Counted from the first letter of the stretch, positions 17,896 through 28,915 are shown. The stretch is 64,000 nucleotides of DNA from an uncultured Collinsella sp. (GCA_958413765.1 CATYVH010000007.1:8033-72032), one strand, 5' to 3'. The notes: generated by a model not told the origin, from the letters alone. Numbers and translations: made by a program.

Positions 17896-18408
17896 TTACG
17901 CAATCTCGTCGGAGTCGAGGTACAGCTCTCGGGCGTACAAGAAGAGCTGGGAAAGCATGAACAGGACGATGCCGGGAACCAGAGAGGTCCAATCGAATGA
18001 TGAAGCGATCTCTTGGGCGCCGACGGCCCCCTCGCCGCCAAACATCGAAACGGAGGTTTTGAGTGAGCCGGCGTAGAGGCTGGTGGCAGCTTGAACAACG
18101 AAGAGAATGCCGAGCACCTTCAAGCATGTCGCAGACCCTTTCTTGAAGGGGTCTCCGCTCTTGATCGTCCACACGAGAACGGCGCTGAGGATGGTCGTAG
18201 CGATACCGATGACGGCAGGGACCAATGTCGAGATCGCAAGGGCTGGATACGCGGGGGAGTCTGCAATTACAGGGTTGTCGAGCACTTCGATTGCTGGCTT
18301 TAAGGAGAACGCCACTTGTGCGATGGCGGTGGCGCAAAGGGTCGCAGAGGCTATCGCACATGCGATGCGGAAGGAATGAAGCCGGGGAGTGCGATTGTCG
18401 GAACTCAT
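17896..18408 (-). CDS. DUF2975-like membrane protein
   Basis: 170 residues with four predicted membrane segments (about 15-37, 55-80, 95-115 and 138-160), with a short loop of SGDPFKKGS between segments 2 and 3, typical of the DUF2975 family. Such proteins are nearly always encoded next to a small XRE regulator, as here, and may sense a membrane or cell-envelope signal for it; this is inference from family pairing. The gene starts 135 bases from the divergent ABC operon. Confidence 0.75.
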   Translation of the reverse strand: MSSDNRTPRLHSFRIACAIASATLCATAIAQVAFSLKPAIEVLDNPVIADSPAYPALAISTLVPAVIGIATTILSAVLVWTIKSGDPFKKGSATCLKVLGILFVVQAATSLYAGSLKTSVSMFGGEGAVGAQEIASSFDWTSLVPGIVLFMLSQLFLYARELYLDSDEIA

Positions 18409-18485
18409 AATAACCTCCGAAGAATTTAAAAAACTCAGGTTACTTTTTAACAGTTTATGTTAAATTGACTTTGCCGGCAAGTAAT

Positions 18486-18511
18486 AAGGGCCGAGCATTT
18501 TGTTCGGCCCC
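18486..18511. terminator. Hairpin in the divergent spacer upstream of the ABC operon
   Basis: GGGCCGA and TTCGGCCC flank an 8-base loop, without a long T run. It sits between the divergent DUF2975 and permease genes, so it may be a leader structure, not a true terminator. Confidence 0.45.
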
Positions 18512-18543
18512 TCTGTTCCGACTGGATGAGGTTAAGGTTGGCC

Positions 18544-19647
18544 ATGAATATGCTCAAAATCTCGAAGGCGATCTTTAGGTCGCTTCTCTCCTCCAGGTCG
18601 CTCTGTGTTGTCGTTGTTGCGTTGATGGTTCTTTGTGCTCTGCCCGTCTTCAGGAGCGCGGCTGGCATCGACGGACGGGTCGAATACCTCGAGTCGGGAA
18701 TAACCCGTGTTGAGCAGGAATTGTCAGCATCCTATGCGGATGCGCTTGTGAATGCGGGGGAGGACGGTGTCTATACCTCTTCATCAAGCATGCCCGCGCT
18801 TCTGTACCCTCTTGCCGCGGGACGTCTTATCTTGGCACCGCTCTCTCCCCTACTTCCGTTTCTGCAGATATCGGATGGAGAGTACACCTATTATGACGGA
18901 TCGAAGGAGTACTTGCTATGGGTCGCAACGGCCGTTGCCGTCTCGTTCCTTGCCGCGCGTCTTAACAAACGTGAAAAGCTCATCATCCAGGCACCGATGG
19001 GCGAGCTGGGTAGACTTGTTGCATCGAGCGTATGGGCGAGTGTTTTTGCAATGCTTGCCGTCCTCGCCATCAATCTTCCAGGGATAATCGCCGCGCTTGT
19101 GAAGAATGGCCCGGGCTCGCCGTTCTATCCGATAGGCTACATTCAATATGCGACTCCGGTTATCAAACCGGCTTGGCTGGTGTTCGCGCAGACGGCCATC
19201 TTGCAATTCTTGGTGGCAGCGTTCATCTCGCTTGTCGTTCACCTTGCCGTGAAGATTGCCAATAACCCTACGCTTGGAATCGTGTTCGTATGTGCCCTGA
19301 TGGGGGTGACGATGGTTCCCGGGTATTACGGAAGATCCATCGCTTTACGTGAGTTCGCCCTGTTGAATCCCCTTACGTATGCGAACACTGAGTTGACCGT
19401 CGGCGCCTATAGCCCGTACCCGACAACGCAGATAGTGAATCTGCCTGGACTTTGCTTCGAGCGTGGCGCGATTGCCCTCGTATGCGCAATCGGGATCGAG
19501 GTGCTGGCAATTAGCCTGCTTTGCGTTGCTGGAAAGAGCGGCTGCGCGTGCCCGATATCCCCGATTTGTCTTGAGAGAGAGGTTCCTTCACTGCATCGAG
19601 AACGGCAACTCGTTCGAGCGCTTGTGCCTCCGCCGTTGCATACGTAA
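18544..19647 (+). CDS. ABC transporter permease, island operon gene 1
   Basis: 367 residues. One N-terminal membrane segment (about 15-38) precedes an external domain of ~90 residues; five or six further segments follow, ending near residue 330. An internal loop reads VKNGPGSPFYPIGYIQYATP and recurs in modified form in the next gene (IKNGAGGSEYPVALIRAGAS) and in the fused transporter at 21668 (ALNGFGQIGYPIAFFHDGAL), so the three are paralogues. The C-terminal ~35 residues are polar and unlike the others. ATG 18544 has AAGG 6 bases upstream. It resembles ABC-2-type exporters of peptides or antibiotics; the substrate is unknown. Confidence 0.75.
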   Translation: MNMLKISKAIFRSLLSSRSLCVVVVALMVLCALPVFRSAAGIDGRVEYLESGITRVEQELSASYADALVNAGEDGVYTSSSSMPALLYPLAAGRLILAPLSPLLPFLQISDGEYTYYDGSKEYLLWVATAVAVSFLAARLNKREKLIIQAPMGELGRLVASSVWASVFAMLAVLAINLPGIIAALVKNGPGSPFYPIGYIQYATPVIKPAWLVFAQTAILQFLVAAFISLVVHLAVKIANNPTLGIVFVCALMGVTMVPGYYGRSIALREFALLNPLTYANTELTVGAYSPYPTTQIVNLPGLCFERGAIALVCAIGIEVLAISLLCVAGKSGCACPISPICLEREVPSLHRERQLVRALVPPPLHT

Positions 19648-19652
19648 GAACG

Positions 19653-20768
19653 ATGGGGAAACTGCTCCTGCGTTCTCCTACCCTCGCCGTATGCGCGATT
19701 GCAATGTCGACGACGATGCTGGCCCCGGCTCTGGTCGAGATGTTTCCTGACGCTGATAACGTTTCCGCTGTTCGGTATAGGGATGGGGAGCTCCGTTCAA
19801 TAGATCGGTATCTAGAGCAGAACGCTGCGAATATGGACGTCGAGGGCAAAGCGGCCCTGGAAGACATGCGGGATGCTCTTTCGGGTTTCGTGTACGCGCC
19901 TATGCCTGCGGAGGGGTTTCGAAGCCTTGCGACGTACGAGCGCGCTCGAGGTGAGCTGGGCGCGGCAGATGCGACTCTCCTGCAATCGATCGGAATCGAG
20001 CCGGAGACTCCTTCTCGTGCGGAGGCGCGCGCCCTTCTGCTTGAGTCGATCGCGAGCTTGCCGGACCCCAAGGTTTACGAGTTAAGTACGAAGATGCCCC
20101 CATTAATCCTCCTTTCGTATCTCCAGGCAGCGCTTCCCTCCTTATTTTTGCTGTTGCCCGTGGTTGTCACATCGCTCGCGTGCACCCACCTGCAGTGTCG
20201 TTCCCTTCTGGTTCTCCAGATCCCCGCAACAGCGCATGTGCGTTTTCTGACGGCTGTTGCGCTGGCTCTCCTGCTTGGCTTGGTGCTGCTTTTGGTGTCG
20301 ATGGTTCCCGCTGTCGTTGTGTCCGTGATTAAGAACGGTGCGGGTGGATCGGAGTATCCCGTCGCTCTCATTCGGGCGGGAGCTTCGACAACGTCCATGG
20401 TGGGGGAGGCGGTGTTGTGCAGTATTCCGTTGCTGGTCATGGCATACGGCGTGATTTCCGTCGTCGCTGCGTTGACAGCAGCGATTAGCCGCAACCCCGT
20501 TGTCACCGGAATGGTTTGCGCGGTTCTCTTGGTGTTGGGTTCGTTGAGCGCTCATGTTGAAAGCGTGGGCATGGGCGTCGCGCTGCTGGCTCCATTCGCC
20601 TCGTTTGATCCCGCTTCCCAGGTGGGGACGATTGGGTTCCTTGGGCGAGGGACGAACGCGATGCCTTTTGGAGAGGTCGTCGGCGCATCGGGCGCTCTGC
20701 TGGTGGTCTTGGGCGCCGTATCTCCGTTGATGGTGCGCCTGAGTGTTCCAAAGATCGAAAGGGGATGA
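19653..20768 (+). CDS. ABC transporter permease, island operon gene 2
   Basis: 371 residues with the same plan as gene 1: a membrane segment near 8-28, an external, partly charged domain of ~115 residues with a helical Glu/Arg-rich part, and about six membrane segments in the C-terminal half. It starts 5 bases after gene 1 stops, with only a weak ribosome binding site, so it probably depends on translational coupling. Its stop codon overlaps the ATG at 20765 of the ATPase reading frame. Together the two permeases and the ATPase could form a heterodimeric ABC exporter. Confidence 0.78.
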   Translation: MGKLLLRSPTLAVCAIAMSTTMLAPALVEMFPDADNVSAVRYRDGELRSIDRYLEQNAANMDVEGKAALEDMRDALSGFVYAPMPAEGFRSLATYERARGELGAADATLLQSIGIEPETPSRAEARALLLESIASLPDPKVYELSTKMPPLILLSYLQAALPSLFLLLPVVVTSLACTHLQCRSLLVLQIPATAHVRFLTAVALALLLGLVLLLVSMVPAVVVSVIKNGAGGSEYPVALIRAGASTTSMVGEAVLCSIPLLVMAYGVISVVAALTAAISRNPVVTGMVCAVLLVLGSLSAHVESVGMGVALLAPFASFDPASQVGTIGFLGRGTNAMPFGEVVGASGALLVVLGAVSPLMVRLSVPKIERG

Positions 20769-20773
20769 TCTCG

Positions 20774-21514
20774 ATGATTGACCTTCAAACGCTGACGATC
20801 TCTTATGGAAAGAAGGTGCTCGTAGATTCGGTGAACGCTGAGTTTGCCCCGGGTACGGTCTACGGTCTCGTCGCTCCGAACGGGCATGGAAAGACGACGT
20901 TGCTGCGTGCGATGGCAGGTTTGCCGGGTCCTCGCGTGGACGGGAGCATCGTTCTGGATGAGGTGCAGGGTACGGGTGCGAGAGAGGTCCGTTCTATGAT
21001 CTTCTATGCACCTGGTGAGGGGACGCTGCTGTATCCCGGATTGCGTGCGGAAGATCACCTCAAGATGGTTTGCGATATGTGGCCGCATGCTCGCGATATC
21101 GAAGAGATAGTGGAACAAACGCAGATAGGCGAGTTCGCGAAGATGAGGATCCGCACTCTGAGCCAGGGCATGAAGCAGCAGCTTACCCTGGCGATTGCGT
21201 ATGCGACGGGCGCGCGGTACCTTCTATTAGATGAGCCCATGAACGCGCTCGACCCCAGCAGGGTGGACTTGCATTCCGAGATTCTCAGGAAGCTGGCCGA
21301 TTCTGGTACGTGCATCATCATGTCATCCCACATCTTGGATTCGGTCGATAGGCTGTGCGATGAGATTCTGTTTTTGAAGGATGGGAGGCTCATTAGAAGC
21401 ATTCCGCAAGATGATGCTGCGCCGAAGTCTCCTGGATCCCATTTCGCAAAGCCTGCCGGACGCGCCGAGGGTGCGCTAAGCACGTATCGGCGACTCTACG
21501 AAAAGGGCGGGTAG
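20774..21514 (+). CDS. ABC transporter ATP-binding protein
   Basis: 246 residues. Walker A reads APNGHGKTT near residue 35, with Ala where most transporters have Gly. The signature is LSQGMKQQ near 130 and Walker B is LLLDEPMNALDP near 150, followed by a His switch in MSSHILDS. The same Ala-type Walker A and GMKQQ signature occur in the fused protein at 21668. ATG 20774 is 9 bases after AAGGGG; ATG 20765 overlaps the permease stop and is the alternative. Last gene of the first ABC set; a 153-base gap follows. Confidence 0.9.
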   Translation: MIDLQTLTISYGKKVLVDSVNAEFAPGTVYGLVAPNGHGKTTLLRAMAGLPGPRVDGSIVLDEVQGTGAREVRSMIFYAPGEGTLLYPGLRAEDHLKMVCDMWPHARDIEEIVEQTQIGEFAKMRIRTLSQGMKQQLTLAIAYATGARYLLLDEPMNALDPSRVDLHSEILRKLADSGTCIIMSSHILDSVDRLCDEILFLKDGRLIRSIPQDDAAPKSPGSHFAKPAGRAEGALSTYRRLYEKGG

Positions 21515-21667
21515 AAATGCAAGTTAAAAATCTATGTGGTCAATATAATACCGTTAAACCCGCATATCGATACCGCTCAGCCATTCGCCTCGCCCCCGTC
21601 GCACGTATCTTCATCCGGTCTGTTACTTTTAATCTAACGATTCTTTGAGGAACGTAGGTGCTTCTAA
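21515..21667 (+). promoter_or_regulatory. Spacer between the two ABC gene sets, probable promoter region
   Basis: 153 AT-richer bases with no hairpin terminator visible. They could hold a promoter for the fused transporter and peptide genes, for example near CTGTTACTTTTAATCTAACG (about 21620-21640); no clear -35/-10 pair stands out. Confidence 0.35.
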
Positions 21668-23482
21668 ATGTACTGTCGACTTCTTCTCAAACTAATCCTA
21701 AGAGACAAGGCCGTATGGATTTGTACGCTCGTTCTCGCCGCGGCCTTCTCCGTCCCCATTGCGTTCAATTCACCCATCTACGGGCCCTTCTTTATGAAGC
21801 AGGGCATGCAGAGCTTTGTCGACGCATTCAATACGCGCGCGCCCCAGGCCAGCGGCACAGACCTATCTCCAGAGCAGCAAAATGACGCGGAGCTTGCAAG
21901 ATACGCGAACGCCGCCCTTGCCGCTCAAACCGACGCCGCCTTTCTCGATTCTGCCGAGAGCTACTACGCGCTCATGGGCGAAGGCTTCCAATCCGGGTCC
22001 ATCGTGGGAGACCGAGAGACCAATGACGCGGAGCTCGCATATTGCCGTGCTCTGAGCAGTTCCGGCATCACGGATATCCCGGCCTCCGCAAACGACCTGC
22101 CATTCCTTTCCTTCCTGCCTTACGCCGTTGCCATGGTGCCGTCTTTCCTTCCCTTCATTCCCTTCCTTCTCTCGTCGATACTCGTGCTCGGCGCCACAAG
22201 GCCCGGGACCCTGGCGGCGAAGGCGCCCGTGCCCAAATTCCGGCGCCTTATCCAGATCGTGTTTTCGATAATCGCCGCGGGGACCGCGATGCTCCTCGCC
22301 GGCCTCGCACCCGGGGGCATTTACGCCTTGGCCCTAAACGGCTTCGGGCAAATTGGGTACCCGATCGCCTTCTTCCATGACGGCGCGCTTACCACCACGA
22401 CTGCGGGAAACGTCTTCACAGCCCTGCTTATCGCGCTTCTTGCGGGCGGAACCTTGATATCCGTTTGCTCCGTCGTCCTATCGACCGCAACGAGGCGCGT
22501 CCTCGCGGGCCCCCTCACCTCCGCGCTGCTTGTCGCGGCCCCGGTATTCCCGTTACTGTCCGATTCGGCACTGGAGCATAACGCCGCGCTCAATCTCCTG
22601 CCGCTGGCCGTATTCTCGCCTATCGAGGCAACGGGTTACGTAGGATGCTTCCCGACAGAATTCATTGGCTCCGGTTCAAGCGGTGCATCGATGCTTGCCG
22701 TGGCCCTGATATACGTCGCGGTCTTTTTTGCGGTCGGCGCCGTTGCGACACGTTCGCCCAAACAGCCTGGACCCGCGAAAAAGCACCATGGGCTCGAGCT
22801 TCTGGACGCGAGCGTGGGATACGGAAGCACGACGATACTTTCAATCGGATCGCTTTTCCTGAGCCCGGGAACGGCGGCGGGCCTCATTGCTCCCAACGGC
22901 TCGGGGAAAACCACCCTTCTTGAAGCGCTGTCGGGCCAATTTCCCACCCGTATCCACTCGGGAAGCCTGGCGGCAGACGGAATCAGCCAACGTCAATCAG
23001 CCGAATTTGCAGAACTCGTCTACCTGAGCTCTTCGGGCAGCGCGGATCTCTATCCCACGCTATCGGCCCTCGAGCACCTTGCTTTCGTTAGGGGGGCGTG
23101 GAAATCGGCCGCCGACATCGACTCGCTCTGCGACTCCCTCGGAATCTCCCCATATCTCGACAAGCCGACCCGTAAACTCTCGACAGGAATGAAGCAGCAG
23201 GTAAAGCTTGCCATGGCGATAGCGACCGATTGCCCGTACCTCATCCTCGATGAACCGCTGAACGGCCTCGATCCGGGAAAACGGAAAACCTCCTGCGACG
23301 CGATGCGCAGCGAGGTGGCGCGGGGACGCAGCGTGCTCATTTCAAGCCATCTACTCGACGACCTGGCAGACCTCACCGACTCGTTCTACTTCATCGAAGC
23401 CGGCACGCTCGTGGAAAAGATCAAGTCGTCCTCGCAGACGCTCAAGCAGGAATACCTCGATACATACGAAGGAGGTGAATGA
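21668..23482 (+). CDS. Fused ABC permease and ATP-binding protein
   Basis: 604 residues. Residues 1-~360 are a permease like the two upstream: a segment near 14-33, an external domain of ~120 residues with many Ala, Asp and Tyr, then about six segments. Residues ~375-604 are an ATPase with Walker A APNGSGKTT near 411, signature LSTGMKQQ near 504, Walker B LILDEPLNGLDP near 525 and ISSHLLDD. This one protein would dimerise into a complete transporter. It ends GGE, with the stop one base before the ATG of the small secreted protein, which implies tight co-expression. Export of that protein or protection from it is plausible but unproven. Confidence 0.82.
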   Translation: MYCRLLLKLILRDKAVWICTLVLAAAFSVPIAFNSPIYGPFFMKQGMQSFVDAFNTRAPQASGTDLSPEQQNDAELARYANAALAAQTDAAFLDSAESYYALMGEGFQSGSIVGDRETNDAELAYCRALSSSGITDIPASANDLPFLSFLPYAVAMVPSFLPFIPFLLSSILVLGATRPGTLAAKAPVPKFRRLIQIVFSIIAAGTAMLLAGLAPGGIYALALNGFGQIGYPIAFFHDGALTTTTAGNVFTALLIALLAGGTLISVCSVVLSTATRRVLAGPLTSALLVAAPVFPLLSDSALEHNAALNLLPLAVFSPIEATGYVGCFPTEFIGSGSSGASMLAVALIYVAVFFAVGAVATRSPKQPGPAKKHHGLELLDASVGYGSTTILSIGSLFLSPGTAAGLIAPNGSGKTTLLEALSGQFPTRIHSGSLAADGISQRQSAEFAELVYLSSSGSADLYPTLSALEHLAFVRGAWKSAADIDSLCDSLGISPYLDKPTRKLSTGMKQQVKLAMAIATDCPYLILDEPLNGLDPGKRKTSCDAMRSEVARGRSVLISSHLLDDLADLTDSFYFIEAGTLVEKIKSSSQTLKQEYLDTYEGGE

Positions 23483-23483
23483 C

Positions 23484-23828
23484 ATGAAACTATTTGAACA
23501 GCTGAAGTCCAACGCGTCGCGCATGGCTGTCTACGCCATCCTCGTGGCAACGGCTTTATGCGGAATCGCGGCACCCGTCTATGCGCTCAACGGGGAGAAA
23601 GGCGATGTCGAACCCGCGTACATGGCTTCGACGGTTAAGGACCGGTACAAAGCCTTCTCTGGAGACACGTTTTACGTAGCAGAGTACGACACGACCTACC
23701 GTCAGCTTCGCTACAACAAGGGCTACGACTATCTAGGCGCAAAGGCAATCAGCTATACGTCGGGTTGGTACGGCTCAAACTATGGACACATAACCCAGTT
23801 CAAGTGTAACTACCGTGTGTACAACTAA
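23484..23828 (+). CDS. Small secreted tyrosine-rich protein
   Basis: 114 residues. A basic N-terminus, a hydrophobic core (AVYAILVATALCGIAAP) and the cleavage site VYA-LN near residue 34 make a clear Sec signal peptide. The mature part of ~80 residues has 13 Tyr, two Phe, one Trp and one Cys, and a KGYDYLG...SGWYGSNYG stretch near its end. GGAGGT 7 bases before the ATG is the strongest ribosome binding site in the island. The overall plan (signal peptide, small aromatic product, neighbouring membrane protein and ABC genes) recalls lactococcin 972-type bacteriocin loci, but I do not see convincing sequence similarity. It may be a bacteriocin, a signal or a surface protein; I cannot assign it. 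Confidence 0.7.
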   Translation: MKLFEQLKSNASRMAVYAILVATALCGIAAPVYALNGEKGDVEPAYMASTVKDRYKAFSGDTFYVAEYDTTYRQLRYNKGYDYLGAKAISYTSGWYGSNYGHITQFKCNYRVYN

Positions 23829-23842
23829 AGCAACCGGCCGGG

Positions 23843-23879
23843 ACGAGGGGTGACGCAAAAGCGTCGCCCCTCGTTTTTA
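23843..23879 (+). terminator. Terminator of the island's ABC/peptide operon
   Basis: A 14-bp stem (ACGAGGGGTGACGC / GCGTCGCCCCTCGT, one G-U pair) with an AAAA loop, followed by TTTT. Confidence 0.93.
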
Positions 23880-23907
23880 ACCATGTCAACTGAACCTAGT
23901 TCAGTTT

Positions 23908-23971
23908 GGTTGATTTCCGATCTCAGCCGAACACATTGAGCGGAAAGGCCGTTCCCGCAGTCAGTCGAACG
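23908..23971. repeat. Right 64-bp direct repeat bounding the island (candidate attachment site)
   Basis: It matches 16694-16757 with two mismatches in the same orientation. A 19-base palindrome AACTGAACCTAGTTCAGTT (about 23887-23905) lies just left of it, and a GTCCCCGGGGCC/GGCCCCGGGGAC hairpin (about 23971-24001) just right. Confidence 0.8.
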
Positions 23972-24123
23972 TCCCCGGGGCCCTTCTCAGGCCCCGGGGA
24001 CGGCATTTTCCCAGTTGAAGGAACGGTGGAGATGTGTTTCGATGGGTCAGATTCGTGTCGTTCCGAAAAGACCGTGAACCTTTTGTGGGACACGCGGCGC
24101 CGTGGTACCATAGCCGAGTTTGT

Positions 24124-24175
24124 TGTCTTGGTCGGAAACCAAGACGCCTTATGCGCTGATCGGTAACCAGCGCCT
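24124..24175 (+). promoter_or_regulatory. Structured rpmE leader, candidate ribosomal-protein leader
   Basis: Two hairpins lie in the 5' leader of L31: GTCTTGGT/ACCAAGAC (about 24124-24144) and GCGCTG/CAGCGC (about 24155-24175), 20 bases before the gene. Structured L31 leaders have been described for several lineages, Coriobacteria among them as I recall; membership needs a covariance search. Confidence 0.55.
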
Positions 24176-24195
24176 GACCAATAAGGAGTCCTACC

Positions 24196-24621
24196 ATGAA
24201 GCAGGGTATCCATCCCCAGTATGTCGAGTGCACGGTGACGTGCTCCTGCGGCAACACCTTCAAGACGCACGCTACCGTGTCCGAGATGAAGGTTGAGCTT
24301 TGCAACGAGTGCCACCCGTTCTACACCGGCCAGCAGAAGTTCGTCGACACCGGTGGACGCGTCCAGCGCTTCGCCGACAAGTTCGGTGGCGCCGCTGCCA
24401 CCCAGCTCAAGAAGGCCGAGGAGGCCAAGGCTGCCAAGGCTGCCAAGGCTGCTGAGGCCGAGGCCGCTCGCAAGGCCGCCGCTGAGGCTAAGGCTGCCGA
24501 GAAGGCCAAGCGTGCTGCTAAGTTTGCCGAGGAGGCTGCCAAGCAGGCCGCCGAGGCTCCCGCAGAGGCTCCCGTCGAGGAGGCCGCTGCCGAGGCCGAG
24601 ACCACCGAGGCTGCTGAGTAA
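24196..24621 (+). CDS. rpmE: 50S ribosomal protein L31 with long acidic-basic tail
   Basis: 141 residues, about twice the usual ~70. Residues 1-~68 are a zinc-binding (C+) L31: CSCGNTF and CNECHPFYTG supply four Cys, then the GGRVQRF motif. The remaining ~70 residues are an Ala/Lys/Glu-rich, probably helical tail ending in Ala/Glu/Pro. A similar but shorter tail is present on L17 in this window. L31 sits on the 50S subunit and bridges to the 30S head. AAGGAG precedes the ATG. A terminator follows, so the gene is monocistronic. If the island were excised, its promoter would lie next to that of the ACT gene. Confidence 0.95.
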   Translation: MKQGIHPQYVECTVTCSCGNTFKTHATVSEMKVELCNECHPFYTGQQKFVDTGGRVQRFADKFGGAAATQLKKAEEAKAAKAAKAAEAEAARKAAAEAKAAEKAKRAAKFAEEAAKQAAEAPAEAPVEEAAAEAETTEAAE

Positions 24622-24654
24622 ATAGCTCGCCGAGGAATCGCTCGCATTCATGGC

Positions 24655-24692
24655 AAAAGGGCCGTGCATCCAATTGGGTGCGCGGCCCTTTT
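24655..24692 (+). terminator. Terminator after rpmE
   Basis: AAAAGGGCCGTGCA pairs with TGCGCGGCCCTTTT, with one A-C mismatch. Confidence 0.85.
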
Positions 24693-24696
24693 CTTG

Positions 24697-24763
24697 TTGG
24701 TGCAAACTAACCTGTCCCCATTGCACCAGATTGGTGCGAAGGGGACAGGTTGGTTTGCACCAA
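24697..24763. repeat. Long perfect-type palindrome, GGGGACAGG family
   Basis: Two 23-base arms (24697-24719 and 24741-24763; outer TTGGTGCAAAC, inner AACCTGTCCCC) differ at one position. The 21-base loop holds its own TGCACCA/TGGTGCG hairpin. Related pieces lie at 10680, 60640 and 60689. Confidence 0.9.
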
Positions 24764-24791
24764 ATGACAGAGAGACGGCGTTTGCTCAGAT

Positions 24792-24830
24792 AAAACTTGC
24801 CAAAATAAACCTGTCCCATTGTGGCAGGTT
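24792..24830. repeat. CCTGTCCC-type short palindrome
   Basis: AAAACTTGCCAAAATAAACC then TGTCCCATTGTGGCAGGTT; it matches 36917-36956 closely. The ends can pair (AACTTGCCA with TGGCAGGTT, with one mismatch). It lies upstream of secA. The rest of the 338-base gap between rpmE and secA holds only the terminator, the palindrome at 24697 and the secA promoter region. Confidence 0.75.
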
Positions 24831-24959
24831 GGTCATAGTTATTACGTGGCGGTCGAGGTCGACCGTATAGGCCGCGCCTTGTTTGGCTAAAGTACAATCA
24901 TCTGTGTTTAACTCGCCCGCAGCTGCACGGCGTGGGCGATGGCCAAAAAGGAAAACCAC

Positions 24960-27766
<2,807 letters not shown>

Positions 27767-27767
<1 letters not shown>

Positions 27768-28915
27768 TGGCTGAGGCTTTAGAGGTAACGCCCGCCGAGC
27801 TGGACGCGTTTGCGGACCGGCTCGGCGAGGTCGAGTCATATCTCCACTTGGACGAAAAGCGCACGCGCGTGACCGAGCTCGAGGCCAAAAGCGTGGCCCC
27901 CGGCTTTTGGGATGACGCCGACGCCGCCCGTGTCACCATGGAGGAAATCGCGCGCACCAAGGAAGATATCGCTGCCGTGGACAACGCGCGCGGCGAGCTT
28001 TCCGATGCCCGCGCCGCGCTGGAGCTTGCCGAGGAGATGGGGGATGACCCCGATGCCGCCGCCCTTCGCGAGGAGGCTACAGCCACGGCTGAGCGCCTGG
28101 CCCGTGCCATCGATGAGCTTGAGCTTTCGAGCTGGTTTACCGGTGAGTTCGATCACGGCGATGCCATTGTGACCATCAAGCCCGGACAGGGTGGTCTGGA
28201 GGCCCAGGACTGGACCTTCATGCTCTTTAAGATGTACATGAAGTACTGCCAGCGTCGCGGCTGGAAGGTCACGATTAACGACTGCCCCGCTGCTGAGGTC
28301 ATCGGCATCGACCGCGCGACCTTTACCGTCGAGGGCAAGGACGCATTTGGCATGCTGCGCGCCGAGGCCGGCGTCCACCGCTTGGTTCGCATTAGCCCCA
28401 CCGACGACAAGAAGCGCCGCCAGACCACGTTTGCCGGCGTCGAGGTCATCCCCGTGCTACCCGATGATATCGACATCGAAATCAGTCCCGATGACATCCG
28501 CGTGGACGTGTACCACGCGAGCGGCCCGGGCGGTCAGGGCGTTAACACCACCGACTCCGCCGTGCGCGTGACGCATTTCCCCAGCGGCATTGTGGTCACC
28601 TGCCAAAACGAGCGCAGCCAGATCCAGAACAAGGCCGCGTGCATGCAGATCCTCAAGGCTCGCCTGTACGAGATTGAGCTCGAGAAGCGCGCCGAGGCCC
28701 TGGATGAGATTCGCGGACCCAAAACCACGATTGGTTTTGGCAACCAGATCCGCAGCTACGTGCTCTACCCGTATCAGATGGTTAAGGACCTACGCACGGG
28801 CGTTGAGACCAGCAACGTCGAGGCAGTTCTTGACGATGGCGACCTGGACCCGTTTGTTATTGGCTACCATCGCTGGGCCACTGGCAACGCTGACGCAGAG
28901 ATCCCATCTGCATAA
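27767..28915 (+). CDS. prfB: Peptide chain release factor 2, with variant recognition tripeptide
   Basis: 382 residues. It terminates translation at UGA and UAA. The N-terminal helical domain (about 1-110) is followed by the decoding domain and the GGQ motif (residues 255-257, in GPGGQGVNTT) that triggers peptide release. It is clearly RF2 by the FGNQIRSYVLYPYQMVKDLRTG and DLDPFV end. The tripeptide that is SPF in known RF2 proteins reads SPT here (residues 210-212, RISPTDDKKRRQT), which puts a Thr where RF1 has the Thr of its PxT motif. No programmed frameshift site is present: the frame is open from the first ATG. Start overlaps the secA stop (TAATG). Confidence 0.95.
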
